From the NCBI GenBank assembly GCA_033557465.1, contig CM066033.1, forward strand, positions 18,167,080 to 18,231,079: 64,000 bases of DNA, written 5' to 3'. The notes beneath the pieces are model-generated. The model was not told the origin of the DNA, made no database searches, and saw only the letters and a program-made list of their open reading frames with translations. This stretch comes from Ichthyophis bannanicus (Eukaryota; Chordata; Amphibia; Gymnophiona; Ichthyophiidae). The position numbers and the translations under genes were made by a program. The number at the start of each line of letters is the position of its first letter. The first letter of the stretch is position 1. Positions 20,582 to 32,961 of this stretch are shown piece after piece.

Positions 20582-20767
20582 GACTGAGCAAGATGGCACC
20601 CTTGGGCGGGAAGGGAACCGCGCATGCGCGCTGCAATTCCCAAAGGCTTTCTTTGAAAGCTGGGGAAATTGCTCCGCGAGGGCTCCGTCGGCGCCGACGT
20701 CACCCATAAGTGAGGACTGATTCCTGCTGCTCCTGGAGAACACCTGTTACAGGTGAGTAACTACGCT
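20582..20767 (+). repeat. Right inverted terminal repeat of DIRS B
   Basis: Inverse of 14965-15126, with AAGATGGC near 20591, the NRF1-like GCGCATGCGC near 20622 and the GTCGGCGCCGAC palindrome near 20688. The unique outer end has the palindrome CACCTGTTACAGGTG, with CAG|GTGAGT crossing it (donor at 20752/20753). Confidence 0.9.
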
Positions 20768-21918
20768 TACTTTTAAATTAACATGTTATCTTCAACACAG
20801 CCAGTAGAATGAACCATTGTCTTGTGTCCTTCATGCAAATGTGGCTAAACAATTAACCTATAGTTATAGCTGTTTATGTTTAACTATGCCCCCTGGGGTG
20901 CTTGCCACAATTTAAAAAAAATCCTCCTTTAACTTTTAAGCTTGTTTGGTAGCATATACAGTCAAAGACAAAGAATAGATGCATAACATATTAATGATAA
21001 AGATTACCTTCTTATTTACTCAAGATTTAATGCCCCATTGTCCTGTCAGGATTCTCAACCTCCACTTTGGAGGTAAAAAAAAAATGTTTCATGCCTGGTT
21101 TGTTTGTTCTAGTCACTTCAGCATTCAGGGACTATAAAATCTACTGGAGTAGCCAGTAATAAAAGAAAAAACAGTTTGAATACAGAACAAATCAAAGCTT
21201 GCAAGTGCATTATACCTATCTGATCAGAGTTTCTTTTAACCGGGGACCTTAAAAGATAGGCATCACATTAGATATGCAGGCCTATTTACAATATTCACAT
21301 TTTTACACTATTTGCATTCTTCACTCTTTTCTGTTAATACATAATCTTTTCTTAAACCCCTCACTCCTGGTACCAAATATCTTACTACATCAAAGGTTAA
21401 CACCTTGTAATTAAGACGTGCAGTTTATCCACAAACAAAGCAAGAAAAGCAAACAGCTCTCCCAGTCACACATGAGTGGTCAGAAAAGAAAATTAGAAAG
21501 CAAAGCTAAACACACTTAATTACAGAAGAATACCGGTAATACTTCACTAAAAAAGTTATGAGATAGTACAGCTATTTACAAAGAATATTCACTTCACCAA
21601 ACTTTACATCATGCAGCCTAGTAACATCAGCTGGGAGAACTCAGCGGAGTCTGCAGGAGTCTGGGATCCTTCATGCTGGCCCAAGCAGATCCACTCTCTC
21701 TCTCTGTCCTGAATTCACTTCAGCAGATTTCTCATCATACAGCCCCAAAAGCTGCAGACATCTGAGATTCTTCATGCTTGGCCACGCAGATCTATACTCT
21801 CTCCGTCCTGGATTTTCTCTATCCAGTGCTCGATTCCTATATGCTATTAACAACACCCAGGTCTGCTGTCCTAGGGTCCCTGTTCCCTTGAGCTTATCAT
21901 TATGTAATAATTTAGGAC
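20768..21918 (-). other. Internal region of the LTR element, right part
   Basis: This is the leader side of the minus-strand LTR element. No gag is recognised. The minus frame 21937-21671 starts at an ATG that overlaps the primer-binding site and continues for 88 codons without a familiar motif; it may be a leader frame or chance. The rest is AT-rich with several stop codons in all frames. Confidence 0.5.
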
Positions 21919-21936
21919 ATCCCATCCTTGTCGCCA
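21919..21936 (-). other. Primer-binding site, tRNA-Ser type
   Basis: On the minus strand, TGGCGACAAGGATGGGAT lies four bases inside the 5' LTR. This is complementary, with one mismatch, to CCA plus the 3' end of a eukaryotic serine tRNA of the GACGAGG... type as I recall it. Serine-primed elements occur among Ty3-like (for example Mag) and some retroviral lineages, so the family is not decided by this alone. Confidence 0.75.
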
Positions 21937-21940
21937 TTTA

Positions 21941-22872
21941 TGTATTGCCAAGTTTTACGCTTTTCCTTTAACCCTATCACTCACTAGTTCACTGACTAGG
22001 CAAAAATATTCTGGCACATACAGTATGAGTTAACTCTGTCACTCATTAGCCCAAATACAATATGAGTTAACCCTGTCATTCATTTAGCTCACAGACTATG
22101 CATAGACACTTTAGTAAATGCAATATGAGTTTATTAAATTAAGTCCTTTTGAAATAATGATAAAGCACAGAGGTAAGCATTAATATTTTTACTGGATATT
22201 ATAGCTCATCACTCCAGGTGGGGGACTGTTCAGCGATCACTCAGGAGGAAAATCCGGAACGCTTGTCTCGTATATCAGTTGCAGTCCCATCTTTCCTTCT
22301 GAGAGTCCACCTAAAGTACTTTAACCAGACTCATGCTGGCTGCATGCCATAGGTTAACACAGAATCAAACTTGTGCTGGCTGCATGCCATAGGTTAACAC
22401 AGATTCAAACTTGCCTGCATGCCATAGGTTAACACACTGTATGCTCAAATCAGGATTGGTCAGAGCCAATCCTGTGCACATGGTTCACACCAGGATTGGC
22501 CAGGGCCAAATCTGTGCTCGTGAAATGTTAGCTGTTGAGTCACTCATCCAGCTTTTTCCAGCCAAGGGAGACACCCCCCATGGTTTTAGAATCAGCTCAA
22601 AGCTTTTACATTATCTAGGCAAATGTTTCTATATTGGCCAAGAGAATTGTTCAAAGGCCAAGGGAAGAATTCTGTCTCCCTTTCTGGCCTTTCAACACTC
22701 CCCAGGCTAGATGTGTTAAGATAAATACAGCCTTGGTCTCTGAGCTAGTAAATTGGCTCAGCATGAGTCCTCACAGGCAGAATAGCTCATGAGTTCAATT
22801 TCTTATAATAAAGTACAATATCTTTGCTGATCCAAAAAAAAAAATCCACATAAATCTTTAATTAGTAATACA
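21941..22872 (-). repeat. 5' LTR (932 bp)
   Basis: Direct repeat of 5447-6339, about 99.6 percent identical outside one extra tandem copy of a roughly 40-bp block at about 22362-22400. It contains the complement of AATAAA-like sequence and an A-run near its minus-strand start. Flanked outside by GAATA (22873-22877). Confidence 0.9.
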
Positions 22873-22877
22873 GAATA

Positions 22878-23199
22878 TAACTAGTCCATCTGGGAGTTGC
22901 AGAGTCTTTCACAAATTCTCAGTGGACTTTAGTAGCTGTAATGTGAGTGAAGGGATTCAGTGCGGAGGCTAGAGGTGAGGATGAAACACCCAGAACCAGT
23001 AGGATGAAATCCAGTGGTCTGTTCTTCTCTCTTCATGTGCCATTTCTGACTTGTACCAGTCTACAAGCAAAACCAGCTCCCATTTCTTTTATACTGTATG
23101 GCTCCTTAGCCCAGCAAATATCTTTGGGGATAATTCATTATCTGTGTCCTTCTCTATAGCTGTAAAATTAGTGATCTTACTTTCACTTATATTCAATAG
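22878..23199 (+). other. Intron-like sequence upstream of the zinc-finger exon
   Basis: No coding region is seen. It ends in a pyrimidine-rich 'ctttcacttatattcaatag', which is a plausible 3' splice site at 23198/23199-23200. No KRAB exon occurs between this and the LTR element, so upstream exons would lie beyond the LTR insertion or outside the window. Confidence 0.5.
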
Positions 23200-24990
<1,791 letters not shown>

Positions 24991-26040
24991 AGCTTCAATC
25001 AAAAAAGGAGTCTACAAATTCATGAAAGAATGCCCTCTAGAGAAAAACCATTTCAGTGTTCACAATGTGATTGAGGTTTGCTACTAAAGCTAGCCTAAGA
25101 ATTCACACTGGAAAGAAGCAATTTAAATGTTCTCAATGTGTTAAAAGCTTTACTTGTGAAAGTGGCCTAAAACGTCATGAAAGAGTAAACTCTGGAGAGA
25201 AATGATTTAAGTGTTCTGAATGTGATAAATGTTTCATATCAAAATTTGATCAGAGAATACATGAACAAATTCATCGTGGACTGAAACCATTTAAATGTCC
25301 TACTTTGATAAAAGCTTCATTTTAAAAATTAGTCTGCAAATGCATGAGAGAATAGACACTGGCGTGTAACAATTTAAATGTTTTGACTGTGATAAAAGCT
25401 TAAAGCAAAAAGGTGATCTAAAAATGCATGAAAGAATACATGCTAGAAAAAAATTAGCCATGCTGGTTACTTCTTACAAACTCTAGAAGGAAGCTTTTTT
25501 GGCACAATGCAAGTACTAGGCTGAGCATTAGCAGTAAATTTGAGAGACTGAAATCATCCTCCACACACCCTGGCTTAGAAGGGAGGTTCATGACTGTTAT
25601 AGTATGTGCAGAACTAGCCCATTTGGAGAAACCGCCCCGAGAAAAAACATTTAAATGTTCACAATGTGATAAGAGGTTTGCTAACAAAGCTAGCCTAAGA
25701 ATTCATGAAAGAATAGATACTGGAGAGAAGGCATCTAAATGTTCTCAATGTATTAAAAACTTTACTTATAAAACTGGCCTAAAAATTCATGAAAGAATAC
25801 AATCTGGAGAGAAATGAGTTGAGACCTGAATGTAATAAACATTTTATATCAAAATCAGATCAAAGAAAGCATGAAATAATTCATAGTGGACTGGAACAAT
25901 TTAAATATTCTGAATGTGATAAAAGCTTCAATCAAAAAAGTAATCTGCACATGCATGAAAGAATACACACTGGAGATCATACTCCACATACCTTGGCTTA
26001 GAAGTGAGGTTCATGACTGTCATGATATGCGCAAAACTAA
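24991..26040 (+). pseudogene. Degenerate zinc-finger units interleaved with retrotransposon debris
   Basis: Broken C2H2 units continue to about 25450. A non-finger block (about 25455-25625: 'ggcacaatgcaagtac', 'gagagactga', 'aggttcatgactgt') intervenes, then further fingers (25640-25960, with [20 protein letters not shown] and a related unit), then the end of the same non-finger block again (25970-26035). The non-finger block also appears at 26940-27110, 35175-35330 and 38700-38850, always beside finger remnants, so the unit looks duplicated as a chimera. Confidence 0.65.
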
Positions 26041-26639
26041 TAATTAACAACACAAATAATCTATGAATATTGTTCCCAAAATGATTTTTTTCTAATTATT
26101 CTTTCACCCTAATGATGACACCAAATGCAATTTGAGAAAAACTCAAATTGAAAAACCTTATATAAAAGAAGGGGAAAGGACCTCAGTTTTGTGCCTTAAA
26201 TCAAAATTAGGATCCTTTGTTTGGTTCTAGGTCACTCATCCTCATAAGTCATAAACACCCCTTCACTACAACTTATTTGATTTGATTTGATTGCAAGCCT
26301 ATAATCATCAATGCATCAAACAGTTTGAAAACTTATCTTCACAGCTGAAGCTAGTAGTGGTACACTCGATGTGGCTGCGTAGCGCAAGGAAGGCGCTTCA
26401 GGAGTGTAACCAAAAGACTAAAAAAAAAAAGATATAGAAAAGCTGCATCATCCTTTCTTAATACTAACAGATGTATGTATAAAAAGACTTGAAAATCAAC
26501 ATGTTTAAGAATAAAAAGAATAGGATCATATGTTACTTAAAAACTGCTATATAGGCTGCTTATGTTAAAAAGTCTCTCTTCAGCGGTCACTAGTATTGAA
26601 TAACAAATCATTATGGGAAATAATTTTCACAGATATCAC
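26041..26639. other. AT-rich spacer
   Basis: No open frame or repeat structure that I can support. A stretch near 26280-26400 is weakly structured, with an A-run at 26419-26429. Confidence 0.4.
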
Positions 26640-27110
26640 TTGTTAAAACCTTTTTAATATGCACAAAACTAATTCATTTAGAGAAACTGTTCAAAGAGAA
26701 ACCAGTTACATGTTTTGAATGTGATAAAAAGATTGCTAACAAAGCTAAATAGACTGAGAATTAATGACAGCACACACACTGGAGAGAGGTGTCTATTCCA
26801 AGTGATTATTCTGTGACTCATGTGGAGAGGGAGAAGATTCTGAAGCACCAAGAAAATGTGGCAAAAAGGCAGAAATATATCCTATCATTGTGGGAGCCAC
26901 AAGCTTGATAAAGGAGAACTTCAAGTCACATATTAACAAATTGTCCATATATGTTATGTCTTATGAACTCCAGAAGGAAACTCTCTTGGCACAATGCAAC
27001 TACTAAGGCAAGCGTTAGCAGTAAGTCCTAGAGACTGAGTTGATACTTTACATACCCTGGCTTAGGAGTGAGGTTCATGAGTGTCATAGTATGTGCAAAA
27101 GTAAATAAAC
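26640..27110 (+). pseudogene. Zinc-finger remnant joined to LINE C-terminal remnant
   Basis: A broken finger (26690-26790: 'tgttttgaatgtgataaaaagattgctaac') runs into sequence encoding a degenerate version of the C-terminal module best read at 34.85-35.17 kb (VEREKILKHQ..., PIIVGATSLIKENF...). The block ends with the repeated 'ctggcttaggagtgaggttcatga' phrase. Same chimeric unit as above. Confidence 0.55.
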
Positions 27111-27608
27111 AAAACCAAAAAACAATGGAACAATGGGTCAAACAAAACTCAACACTTCAAAGGTGCCAAGAAATATATGTATGTATGTGTGTGTTGTGAT
27201 AAGGAAGCTTATCAGGACCTAGAAGAGAGGGATAAAAATAAGGAATTTACCATAATAAAAGGACCTATTTTAAAAGGTCAAGGACATAAAACTCCCATTG
27301 CTCCTAGAAAGCAGGTAATTCCTGGCTACAATAAGGTACAGAATGCCCCTAGTTTATTTATTTATTTAGTAAAGACTTATATACCGCTCCTTCCAGCGAT
27401 CAGAGGCGGTTTGATTACAAGTATGGGGTTTGTCAAAATCAAGACAGAAAATTTGGGGCATAGATAAAGAGAACAGGGGTAATACACAGCACACATATGC
27501 GGGCCTATATACAGATCTTAATTACTATCATACATTTACACAAACGATTATCCGTCATCTATGTACAGTTTTACATACAGCTATTCACTCTCTTTTATCT
27601 TCTTGGAT

Positions 27609-29348
27609 TTACATCTGTATATAGTGACAATTGAACAGGTGCGTCTTTAATTTTTTTCTGAATTCGGTTAAGTCTTTAATTGCTCTCAGCTCGTGTGGGA
27701 GCTGGTTCCATAAAGTGGGGGCAGAGAAGGAGAACGCTCTGCGACTAGTACTGACTTTTACATGCCTGATGCTGTTTGGAACTATTAGTGTGTCTGAGTT
27801 GATGATTCTCCTGCTTCTGGTGGTAGGTTGTATGGAGATCAGGGTGGAGAGGAATGAGGGGGCCAGGTTGTGAATTAGCTTGAATGTCGTTACCAATGTT
27901 TTGTATTGGATCCTGGCAGCGACTGGGAGCCAGTGCAGTTCCATCAAGACAGGTGTGATATGTTCAGTGACGCTTGTTCTCATGATGATCCTTGCTGCTA
28001 CGTGTTGTGCCAGTTGTAATATGTTGGTCGTTTTCTTTGGTAGACCCTGCAGGATGGCGTTGCAGTAGTCCAGGTGGGGCATGATGAGTGCTTGTGCAAC
28101 TGATCGGAAATCGCACGAATCCAGTACGTTCCTCAGGGGTCGTAGTACTCTAAGCTTGTGAAAGATGGCTTTGTTGGTGTTGTTGAGGTGTTTTTCCATT
28201 TTCAGTTTGCTGTCGATTGTGACTCCTAGATATTTTATTTCTTTCTTAGTGTTGTAAGTATTATTGCACAATGTGATTGTTGGAGGTGGTTCAAAGTCCA
28301 TGTTATTGGATATAAACATTACTTCAGTCTTCTTATGATTAATCGACATGTTGTTTTGTTTTAGCCATCCCAACATCTCTCCCATGCAGGTTTCAAGCTG
28401 GGCGTAGTTCGGGTCAGTGGTCTCTAGTTGGGTGTACAGCATGATATCGTCTGCGTATATGTGGTAGTTGATGCCATATTTCCTGAATATTTCACTGAGG
28501 GGTTGCATGTAAATGTTAAAAAGTAGCGCCGAGAGTGCCGAACCCTGTGGTATGCCTTGAGTTTGGGTGAAGGCTTCGGCTTTTTCTCCGTTGAATTGGA
28601 CCTGCGGCTTTCTGTCCGTTATATAGGAGGAGAACCATTTCAAGGCGGTTCCTAATATTCCAATTGATGCCAGCTTGTTAAGGAGGGTTAAGTGATGGAC
28701 AGTATCGAATGCAGCAGAGATGTCGATGAAAATGAGGATAAACATTTTCTTTCTGTCTTCCAGACCCTTGAGGAGGTTGTTAAACAGGGCCAGAAGCAGG
28801 GTTTCGACCCCATGATTTTTTCTGAATCCGTATTGCTGTTTGTCCAGTGTTTCGTTGTCATCAAGGTGTTCTTGCAGTTGGATGAGGGCTGCTTTTTCAA
28901 TGATCTTTGCTAACAATGATATGCTGGAAATTGGGCAGTAAGAAGATGGGTCTTCTTTGTTTAGCGAGTTGTTTTTTAGTATCGGTCTGATTATCGACTT
29001 TTTGAGCTGGTTAGGCATGACTCCTTGGGACAGTGATTGGTTCACAATGTGTGAGACTTGGTGGCCAATGTCCTTTTTTGCCGCTTTAATCCAGGTAGCT
29101 GGGCAGGGATCAAGCAGGGAGATGGTGGTATTGATACTGGTTATTATTTCACACGCTTGCCTATCATCAATTTTGCGAAATTCATTCCACGTCTGTTCTT
29201 TCTTCACTACAGCTTTCAAGTGGGGTTTGGCAAAACATAGCGTGGTTGAGGTTGTGGTCAGCTTGCTTACGTAGTGGTTAGCTAGGGTTTGGGGCGGAAT
29301 AGTATCGCTCTGCTGTTCCGGTTGGTTTGTTTTGGTTAGTGTTTTCAC
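27609..29348 (-). pseudogene. L2-like LINE reverse transcriptase (ORF2 C-terminal two thirds)
   Basis: A 579-codon open frame. It shows the linker and then the RT motifs: PILKNNSLNKEDPSSYCPIS, KQQYGFRKNHGVETLL, FIDISAAFDTVHH (first catalytic aspartate), GIPQGSALSALLFNIYM, the catalytic loop YADDIMLY, and a C-terminal domain with LHWLPVAARIQYK and FSAPTLWNQLPHELR. It would copy the LINE RNA at a nicked target by target-primed reverse transcription. All RT catalytic residues are present, but it is separated by frameshift from its endonuclease, so the full protein is not encoded. Confidence 0.88.
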
Positions 29349-29412
29349 TAGTTCCGTGGTTTGTTGATGGCTTTATTCAGCAGGTTGGTGTGGTGTTTCT
29401 TTTTTGCATCAT

Positions 29413-29760
29413 CTACCTCATCTTTGTATTTCTGAGGATGTCGAGGTATTCAGCTCTGAGTTCCAAAGTTTTGTTACGTCTCCACTTTTTTTCACACCTT
29501 CTAAGTTCTCTCTTCCTTTTGGTCAGCGTAGTCGTGTACCAGGGCTCCGACTGTTGTTTGCCTGTGATTGCTGTGTTTTTCCATTTCGGGTGAGCTGATG
29601 CCTGAATCCCTTCGTTCCAGCTATTTGTTAGGGCATCGAGGTCTGTAGACTCCAAATCAATATGCGCCTTGATGTTACTTGTGAGACCATCCAGATCAAG
29701 CTTATTGAAAGATCTCTGCTGATGGGTTTCTCGTTGGGCTTCCGCATTTTTTGGTACCAA
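29413..29760 (-). pseudogene. L2-like LINE linker between endonuclease and RT
   Basis: A 115-codon frame with KWKNTAITGKQQSEPWYT and a basic KRKRELRRCEKKWRRN segment, which corresponds to the region joining APE endonuclease and RT in L2/CR1-type ORF2 proteins. It is out of frame with both sides, so at least two indels split the ancestral ORF2. Confidence 0.7.
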
Positions 29761-29844
29761 TGGGAGTTTTATCCGTATGTCTATTTGGTGATGGTCAGAC
29801 CAGGGTATTGCTTTGATTTTAATCAGGGGTTTAACATGGTTGGG

Positions 29845-30756
29845 CTATTTGTTTTTAGGAGTAAAGACCATGTCTAGTGTATGCCCCTTTTCATGAGTCG
29901 GCTCATTTATTATTTGATGATACCCAAGTTGCAACATAGCTTCGAGGAAGGTGTTGGCGTGCACTGCTGTTGTTGATGCTAGCTTTAGGTCCCCGAGGAT
30001 GATCTGGAATTTCCTTGGCTGTGTTGAGGAGATATTTTCCAATGCTGCAGCAAGTACTTCATGGTTCGGTGAGGGGGACCTGTATATTAGGCAGATGGAT
30101 ATTGCTGAGTTCTCCACTTTGAGCAGGTCTATGTCTGGGTTTGAGTCCAGGGACGTGCATGAGAGTTTCAAGTGTGATCTGGCAATTATGAGAACTCCTC
30201 CACCTCTTTTGTTGGATCGTGGACAGTTATACAGGTTGTAGCCTGGTCTGTCTATCTGGTTCAGTAAGACAGCATCGGTGTTTGTTATCCAGGTTTCTGT
30301 TATACAGAGGATGTCAGGTTGCTCATCTTTTATTATGTCAAAGATAATGTGGGTCTTGTTTCTGATTGATCGGGCGTTTATGAGGGTGATGCTACAGACC
30401 ACTGAAGGATCTGATGGCGCCAGGCTTTGTTGAGCAAGGGGCCGGCGGGGTTTCTGCATCCGTGGCATTTTTGATTTTGGCTTGCGGTGTTTCGGTGCAC
30501 TCGCGTGCTTTCTGTTTGCGTGCCCTTGATAGGTCATGAGCGTTGGTCTTATACCAGTAGTGAGGTAGGTTGAGGGAGGGGGTTTTTGAGGGGTATGGAT
30601 GGCATAGAGGATGTATAGTGGGCCACATATAAGTGGGGTAGATTGGTACATGTTGGCTTTGGTTGTGTATGTGGAGATTAGAGTGATCAGACTAATTCCT
30701 AGGACCAGTTTTAGTAGATGCATGTTTAGTTGTGGGTGTGTAACAATACAATACAA
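29845..30756 (-). pseudogene. L2-like LINE APE-type endonuclease (N-terminal ORF2)
   Basis: The 303-codon frame begins with a hydrophobic stretch (LLKLVLGISLITLIS) and a basic region, then the APE endonuclease domain: ITLINARSIRNK, the catalytic ITETWI, GGGVLIIARSHL, ICLIYRSPS, and HTLDMVF near the end. The usual GDFN box reads GDLK here, so the conserved asparagine is lost. It nicks target DNA in active elements; this copy is damaged. Confidence 0.82.
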
Positions 30757-31725
30757 TTTGCTTAGTATCCAATGCTAATCTTAGGACAGATGTGAAGGTT
30801 ACGGTATCAGCAGGTAAACTTAGTACAGAGGTAAAAGTTATAGTATCGGCATGCAGTAGTACATTATCAGCATGTAAAAGTTACAGTATCAGCTGGTAAT
30901 AGTATCAGATTGACATCAGGTAACAGTGTGTCATCAGTAAGCTTGCAAGAATGCTAAGTAAATCATTCAGTGTTGGTGCCAGTACATGTGGAGAGGTAGC
31001 ATGTAACAGGCAGAATCATAACAGTATGTAACATCCAGTAACAGTATCTAGTAATAGGTAACACGGTATACTTGGCAGGGGTATACTCAAAGTAGCTAAT
31101 AGTCACAGTTTGGAGATAAATGTCAGTTCAGCAGGTGTCGGTCATGATCTGTGTTAGCAGGTGTTAGTTGCCTTCAGCATCAGTAGACTTTGTGGTGGTT
31201 GCCCTGCCAGTCTCCTAAAAGACCGGTTACGGACTGACCAGCGAGGTTCGTGACCTATCTAGTGATGATCAGGAGGGTGTTCCGTGTGTGATAATTTTAG
31301 TGTAGCTTACCTCTTGGGGACTGCCTCTAGTTGCCACAGGCCTGTTGTTGCTCTCAGTTGCTCGGGGTGTATCTCCCGGTGTTCCCGCGTTGATGCGCCC
31401 GATGTTGGCGAGCTCGACCTGGTCAGAGGGAGCTCTAGCCGTGTGGAAATGACGTCTCGGCACGCCGGGCCACAGAGGGACCCTTGTATTCCCTCTTCTC
31501 CCTCCTGTGGTTTTCGGGCGCTTTAGGTCAAAGGTGCTGGCGAGCTCGAACGCATTCAGGGGAGCTCCAGCCCGGCGTAGCTGTGGTTCCTTGTTTGGTT
31601 TGTCCACCACAGGGCGGTAGTTTGGTGCAGGCAGTATTTCCTCTTCCTCGCCTATCGGCCCCTGCCTAAGGGCCACGCCAAAGGGCCCTCTGGCGAGGCC
31701 CTCAGGCGCGGGCGCGCCCTGCCGG
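30757..31725 (-). other. Leader (5' UTR) of the L2-like LINE
   Basis: About 970 bases without a convincing protein. The part from 30780 to 31100 is built of loose repeats of 'cagtatcagcatgtaa'-like words; the part from 31200 to 31725 is GC-rich and includes an imperfect repetition of a 'gcgagctcgacctggtcagagggagctc' type block. Together with the monomer array next to it, this looks like a LINE 5' regulatory region. Confidence 0.5.
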
Positions 31726-32837
31726 GACGCCGCTTAAATTAGCTGAGGGTTGCTGGTCACAGCTGCTCCCACTGTCCCGATTGGACAGGAGCTCTCCCAC
31801 TGCCCGGATTGGGCAGGAGTTGAAGCTGGACGGCTGCAGGCAAAAGCGGCTCCCTCGGAGCAGGGACGCCGCTTAAATTAGCTGAGGGTTGCTGGTCAGA
31901 GCTGCTCCCACTGTCCCGATTGGACAGGAGCTCTCCCACTGCCCGGATTGGGCAGGAGTTGAAGCTGGACGGCTGCAGGCAAAAGCGGCTCCCTCGGAGC
32001 AGGGACGCCGCTTAAATTAGCTGAGGGTTGCTGGTCACAGCTGCTCCCACTGTCCCGATTGGACAGGAGCTCTCCCACTGCCCGGATTGGGCAGGAGTTG
32101 AAGCTGGACGGCTGCGGGCAACAGCGGCTCCCTCGGAGCAGGGACGCCGCTTAAATTAGCTGAGGGTTGCTGGTCACAGCTGCTCCCACTGTCCCGATTG
32201 GACAGGAGCTCTCCCACTGCCCGGATTGGGCAGGAGTTGAAGCTGGACGGCTGCGGGCAACAGCGGCTCCCTCGGAGCAGGGACGCCGCTTAAATTAGCT
32301 GAGGGTTGCTGGTCACAGCTGCTCCCACTGTCCCGATTGGACAGGAGCTCTCCCACTGCCCGGATTGGGCAGGAGTTGAAGCTGGACGGCTGCGGGCAAA
32401 AGCGGCTCCCTCGGAGCAGGGACGCCGCTTAAATTAGCTGAGGGTTGCTGGTCACAGCTGCTCCCACTGTCCCGATTGGACAGGAGCTCTCCCACTGCCC
32501 GGATTGGGCAGGAGTTGAAGCTGGACGGCTGCGGGCAAAAGCGGCTCCCTCGGAACAGGGACGCCGCTTAAATTAGCTGAGGGTTGCTGGTCACAGCTGC
32601 TCCCACTGTCCCGATTGGACAGGAGCTCTCCCACTGCCCGGATTGGGCAGGAGTTGAAGCTGGACGGCTGCGGGCAAAAGCGGCTCCCTCGGAGCAGGGA
32701 CGCCGCTTAAGTTAGCTGAGGGTTGCTGGTCACAGCTGCTCCCACTGTCCCGATTGGACAGGAGCTCTCCCACTGCCTGGATTGGGCAGGAGTTGAAGCT
32801 GGACGGCTGCGGGCAAAAGCGGCTCCCTCGGAGCAGG
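31726..32837 (-). repeat. Eight tandem 139-bp monomers, candidate LINE promoter array
   Basis: Monomers start at 31726, 31865, 32004, 32143, 32282, 32421, 32560 and 32699, exactly 139 bp apart and nearly identical. Read on the minus strand, each has two CCAAT boxes in near-palindromes (CCCAATCCGGG and GTCCAATCGGGAC), an E-box CAGCTG, and an AATTTAAG segment. The array lies directly upstream of the minus-strand LINE leader. Tandem promoter monomers are known from mouse L1; here the role is inferred. A plain minisatellite is the alternative. Confidence 0.75.
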
Positions 32838-32961
32838 GACGCTTTAGTGTGGAAAGGAGAGGGAATACAAGCCCAGGGTAAGGAACCCTTACGTCACTGC
32901 ATTCCCTAATCACTCAGCTGCCACGAGGGAGTTTGATCTCTCTCACCTGAGAGGAGAGGAG

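Larger units (their letters stand above)
14965..20767 (+). mobile_element. DIRS-like retrotransposon B, nearly intact
   Basis: A 5.8-kb element of a second DIRS family. Inverted terminal repeats are at 14965-15126 and 20582-20767, the internal complementary region at 20400-20495. Coding order is Gag, RT-RNase H-methyltransferase and tyrosine recombinase. Ends were placed at 'tttctccagg' and 'aactacgc' from their fused complement in the internal region. Only one nonsense codon (TAG at 16823) interrupts the whole Gag-pol frame and the recombinase is open, so this is the best preserved element in the window. D (46066-51997) is a close relative and C a degenerate one. Confidence 0.93.
5447..22872 (-). 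mobile_element. LTR retrotransposon (possible endogenous retrovirus), host of nested DIRS elements A and B
   Basis: Two near-identical direct repeats (5447-6339 and 21941-22872) begin TG and end CA and are bordered outside by the same five bases, GAATA (5442-5446 and 22873-22877). A primer-binding site next to the right-hand LTR and a purine tract next to the left-hand one, both read on the minus strand, set the orientation. After removing A and B, the internal part is only about 3.8 kb and has no recognisable gag or polymerase, so it is internally deleted or non-autonomous. The LTRs differ by about three substitutions plus one roughly 40-bp tandem duplication, which suggests a recent insertion with DIRS insertions younger still. 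Confidence 0.85.
27345..30756 (-). mobile_element. L2-like LINE, body and 3' end
   Basis: Minus-strand LINE with endonuclease (30756-29845), linker (29760-29413), RT (29348-27609), a 3' UTR of about 250 bases and a short AAATA-repeat tail near 27352-27371. The frames are separated by frameshifts. The last part of the 3' UTR can fold as a hairpin (AACCGC...GCGGT at about 27375-27410) just before TATATAAG, shared with four other LINE tails in this window. A GC-rich leader (30757-31725) and a monomer array (31726-32837) lie upstream in the element's orientation. Confidence 0.85.

Noticed and set aside
22873..23199. KRAB exon upstream of the zinc-finger exon
   Set aside because: No open frame with KRAB-box residues could be read in this stretch.
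31757..32773. Seven repeated 60-codon minus-strand frames in the tandem array
   Set aside because: They are generated by the 139-bp period (each spans a monomer and stops where the next begins); no independent coding signal.
31726..32837. CRISPR-like repeat array
   Set aside because: Units are head-to-tail 139-bp near-identical monomers with no spacer-repeat alternation, and the genome is eukaryotic.
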